This document shows positions 63,039-64,000 of a stretch of 64,000 nt of DNA, piece after piece. Numbering within the stretch: the stretch's first letter is position 1; every line of letters begins with the position of its first letter. Made by a program: the position numbers and the translations under genes. This DNA comes from Pseudocercospora fijiensis CIRAD86. Taxonomy: Eukaryota; Ascomycota; Dothideomycetes; Mycosphaerellales; Mycosphaerellaceae. Under the pieces are notes generated by a model. The model worked only from the letters and a program-made list of their open reading frames with translations, searched no databases and was not told the origin of the DNA. The DNA lies in contig NW_006921536.1 in NCBI RefSeq assembly GCF_000340215.1, forward strand, positions 136,886 through 200,885, read 5' to 3'.

Positions 63039-64000
63039 TTTTTTAGCATCATCATCATGACGATTGAAGAAGTCGAAGGATTCAGACCCATCAACATCAC
63101 CCGACACAAAAACACTTCTAGATCTTGGAATCAGGAATACTACTACATACCACAACTGGGACGGCTTCCTGAATTGGACGCGTGACGGGACGGCTAAATT
63201 GACGAAGTTTTTCCAAACCGCGATACCCCCAAATACGAAGAAAACAGGTTGTACAGAGTGCAATGCACTGCATCGAAAACGCCAGACCACGAGCACGAGG
63301 TTGTAGTCGCACACACACGAGAGAGCGGTCCGAACTCCTGTGCCTCACCGCAGGATTCTAAAGAAAGTAACCGCCACGATTCCGTACAGTACCGACAAGC
63401 CGGCAAGCCGGATCTCGACTCCGCATGCTGAAGAAATAATCTCCATACTTTGCCGAACGAGCTAGGTATATACAACTGCAGCTCGTATTCATTGCCACCG
63501 CGATCAAGCGAGAACCGAAGCGCGAAGCGGCTGGACTCGGTAGAACTATATACCTCGGGATCTTGGTACGAGAGTCGGCACCGTGACAAAGCCGAAAGGG
63601 CTGCATACTTTTACCCAGAAAAAAACGTGGCACGCCTTGTGAGGAGGAGGTTTCTCCTCAAAGGATTTGATTTGGTTTGTTTTCTGGAAGCAGGGATGTG
63701 CAAACAAGGAGGAGGAGTAAGAAGAAAAGAAACGTGCCTCCTACGAGATTATGATGCTAGAAGTTATGCAGTCATGATTAGGATTGGGATTGGGATTATG
63801 TAGTAGGTAGATGGTGGGAGTAATAAGGTACGCTAGGGAGTTGCGCTGGCTTTGTTGGCGTAGCAGATGGAATACATTGTGACTGTGACTCCTTTCTACT
63901 ATCATTCCAATACTGTACTCAAAATCTTGGAGTATGCAATGTGTTGTGCAAAACCTTAGTGAGAACGGCGCTTATTGAGCGACTGGTCTGTCTGTCGCTT
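63039..64000. other. window end, no gene supported
   Basis: Short frames on both strands overlap each other and lack domain features. Purine-rich GGAGGAGG stretches occur at 63,640-63,730. Confidence 0.45.

Noticed and set aside
1..64000. CRISPR arrays, rRNA and tRNA genes
   Set aside because: No spaced direct-repeat array, rRNA segment or convincing tRNA cloverleaf was seen; tandem arrays here lack unique spacers.

Overview
The window is a piece of a filamentous ascomycete genome. Its genes carry short spliceosomal introns (about 40-90 bp, GT-AG with CTAAC-type branch points), it encodes fungal-type proteins, and its repeats bear repeat-induced point mutation (RIP) of the CpA-to-TpA type. 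In the repeats, CA and TG are almost absent, TA is very common, CG is kept, and former reading frames are interrupted almost only by TAG and TAA. The style fits a Dothideomycete, perhaps of the Mycosphaerellaceae type, but that is inference.

Layout. (1) 1-18,791 is a RIP-degraded repeat compartment. It holds an unidentified degenerate ORF, a hAT transposase, two degenerate histone-H3-like genes with another unknown ORF between them, and a Tc1/mariner-type element (8,586-18,789; TA target sites, 33-bp inverted repeats). A complete Ty3/gypsy chromovirus (8,997-15,739; two 187-bp LTRs, chromodomain at the integrase end) has split that element's transposase. (2) 18,792-44,500 is a gene island: a small unknown gene, a CmcJ-like oxygenase, gamma-glutamyltransferase, a glutamine-synthetase-like enzyme, a polytopic membrane protein, a RUS1/DUF647 protein, dienelactone hydrolase, a secreted six-cysteine protein, an LDAH-like lipase, a glycine-rich DUF1399 protein, ARPC3, V-ATPase subunit f, several small unknowns, a second secreted cysteine-rich protein and uracil phosphoribosyltransferase. 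(3) 44,501-47,731 is a second mariner-like element with the same two-gene convergent plan as the first. (4) 48,089-51,193 is the cohesin-release factor WAPL. (5) 52,446-55,867 is a Mutator-like element with 53-bp inverted repeats and a perfect 9-bp target duplication. (6) 56,091-64,000 holds Rheb, Elf1, a Urc1-like GTP cyclohydrolase II and a small Ser-rich protein.

How parts relate. The oxygenase, GGT and GS-like genes are consecutive on the minus strand and could act on gamma-glutamyl compounds. UPRT (uracil salvage) and the Urc1-like protein (uracil catabolism) lie about 15 kb apart. The three DNA transposons share one pattern: termini that look unmutated around a heavily RIPped core. The most unusual content is the pair of H3-like genes inside the repeat compartment, the TAGCCGG motif scattered around them (one array sits in an H3 intron), and the accessory gene shared by the two mariner-like elements. 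Intron junctions were placed by eye from splice consensus and protein continuity; no database search was run.
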